The translations under genes were made by a program, and so were the position numbers. Shown piece after piece: positions 41,329-42,096 of a stretch of DNA of 42,096 nucleotides (position 1 is its first letter; each line of letters begins with the position of its first letter). Source of the DNA: Dehalococcoidia bacterium (GTDB lineage Bacteria; Chloroflexota; Dehalococcoidia; Lucifugimonadales; UBA3495); contig JAJDWF010000090.1 in the NCBI GenBank assembly GCA_022825745.1, positions 1 through 42,096 on the forward strand. Direction: 5' to 3'. Below the pieces are notes generated by a model. It saw only the letters and a list, made by a program, of their open reading frames with translations, was not told the DNA's origin and searched no databases.

Positions 41329-42096
41329 TCAGTGGCCGGGAGGTTCCCAGTGGGGATAGGAACCCAGGATTTTGAACACGTCGGCAAACTCGCGCAAGCC
41401 CTGTAGCGCAGCCTGAATTTCCGGCTCCTCGCGGTGGCCGTCGCAGTCAATCAGGAAGATATACCGGCCCAGTTCCTGCTTGGTGGGGCGGCTTTCGATC
41501 TTGACCAGGTTGATGTTGCGCTCGGCAAATTCTCCGATGGCGCGGTAGAGGCTGCCCGGACGGTCCACGGCAAAGGCGAAACAGATTGAAGTGCGGTCAT
41601 TGCCGGTGGGTGGATGGTCGTCGTGGGCCAGGGCAACAAAACGGGTCTGGTTGGCGGAGTTGTCCTGGATGCTTTGAGCGAGGATCTGCACGTCGTAGAT
41701 CTCGGTGGCGCGCTGAGGACAGATGGCTGCGGCCGGGGCCCGGCTGGCCTGCATGTCGATCACCGCGGCCACGGTGCTCAGCGACGCTTCCCGGGCGACG
41801 GTGGGAAAGTTTGCGCCCAGATAATCCCGGCACTGGGCGAGGGCCTGGGGATGAGAGTAGATTACCTCCACCGATTCCGCGGACACGCCGGGCGGAGCGA
41901 CCAGATAGTGGTCGATGGGGATCACTATTTCGTTTCTGATTGACAGGCCGGACTGAGCGATCAGGAGGTCGAGGGTAAAGGTGACCGAACCTTCCAGGCT
42001 GTTTTCTATGGGCACCACTCCCGAGTCCAGCTCGTCTTCGGCGACGGCGGAGCCCACCGCGCTGATGGTGGGGTAAGGCTCAAGTACGGCGTCCGG
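41329..42096 (-). CDS. pheA: Prephenate dehydratase (5' end outside window)
   Basis: The frame is open from the window edge (42096) to a stop at 41329 (255 codons seen), so the N terminus is missing. Catalytic part: VVPIENSLEGSVTFTLDLL contains the ENS-x2-G motif, the CRDYLGANFP segment and the NQTRFVALA segment of the prephenate dehydratase fold. The C-terminal ACT domain (GSLYRAIGEFAERNINLVKIESRP) carries the ESRP motif that mediates phenylalanine inhibition. It converts prephenate to phenylpyruvate for phenylalanine synthesis. First visible gene of a minus-strand set with lepB and yihY. Confidence 0.95.
   Translation of the reverse strand, partial: PDAVLEPYPTISAVGSAVAEDELDSGVVPIENSLEGSVTFTLDLLIAQSGLSIRNEIVIPIDHYLVAPPGVSAESVEVIYSHPQALAQCRDYLGANFPTVAREASLSTVAAVIDMQASRAPAAAICPQRATEIYDVQILAQSIQDNSANQTRFVALAHDDHPPTGNDRTSICFAFAVDRPGSLYRAIGEFAERNINLVKIESRPTKQELGRYIFLIDCDGHREEPEIQAALQGLREFADVFKILGSYPHWEPPGH

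Noticed and set aside
1-42096. CRISPR arrays, tRNA or rRNA genes, integrases and transposases
   Set aside because: I saw no array of regularly spaced repeats, no tRNA cloverleaf sequence and no recombinase motifs; the dispersed palindrome is too irregular in spacing to be CRISPR.

Overview
The window looks like a chromosomal segment of a GC-rich bacterium (about 60% GC or more by eye). Gene content fits the Chloroflexota, most likely a Dehalococcoidia/SAR202-type lineage: TGA/TAA stops with a standard code, an FdhA/NuoG-like diaphorase cluster, MaoC-type hydratases and HpcH/HpaI aldolase, and an inserted loop in ribosomal protein S12. The taxon is an inference; no rRNA is present. No stretch longer than about 300 bases lacks a gene.

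Region 1 (1-18984, minus strand) is one long str/S10/spc/alpha ribosomal superoperon read right to left: rpsL, rpsG, fusA, (no tuf), rpsJ, rplC, rplD, rplW, rplB, rpsS, rplV, rpsC, rplP, rpmC, rpsQ, rplN, rplX, rplE, rpsN, rpsH, rplF, rplR, rpsE, rpmD, rplO, secY, adk, map, infA, rpmJ, rpsM, rpsK, rpsD and the start of rpoA, which leaves the window. A near-consensus promoter precedes rpsL. Many genes overlap by 1-4 bases. Several ribosomal proteins (S3, S5, S17, L5, L6) carry extra tails.

Region 2 (19063-23094, plus strand) holds a trehalose synthesis pair (GT20 synthase and OtsB-type phosphatase) behind a strong divergent promoter with a palindromic element, then a HAD protein with a DxY motif, then a DsbA/FrnE-family oxidoreductase interrupted by an in-frame TGA exactly where the first cysteine of the CxxC active site is expected.

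Region 3 (23140-29198, plus strand) encodes a NuoE-like, a NuoF-like and a large FdhA/NuoG-like subunit followed by an FAD/NAD(P)-binding reductase. The large subunit has all the iron-sulfur domains of an NAD-linked formate dehydrogenase but lacks the Sec/Cys metal ligand and the following His, so it is probably not a formate dehydrogenase.

Region 4 (29222-34838) contains mutS and mutL, separated by a small ArsC/Spx-family gene and a HAD-like gene. The ArsC/Spx-like gene also has an in-frame TGA at its redox cysteine (UxxC) with a good ribosome binding site upstream and a long hairpin starting right after the TGA. Together with the DsbA-like gene this is strong evidence for two selenoproteins and a selenocysteine-decoding host; both would be truncated or missed by ordinary gene callers. 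This is the main discovery in the window. A tiny Tat-signal protein lies on the minus strand after mutL.

Region 5 (34937-39760, plus strand) is a run of metabolic genes: HAD hydrolase, HpcH/HpaI aldolase, DUF192 lipoprotein-like protein, PfkB-family kinase, two MaoC-like hot-dog proteins and a small unknown protein, ending at a strong hairpin. Region 6 (39847-42096, minus strand) is pheA (5' end outside the window), a type I signal peptidase and a YihY-family membrane protein. Four copies of a short palindromic repeat of the form ATTCCC-N8-GGGAAT (one degenerate) lie in intergenic gaps.
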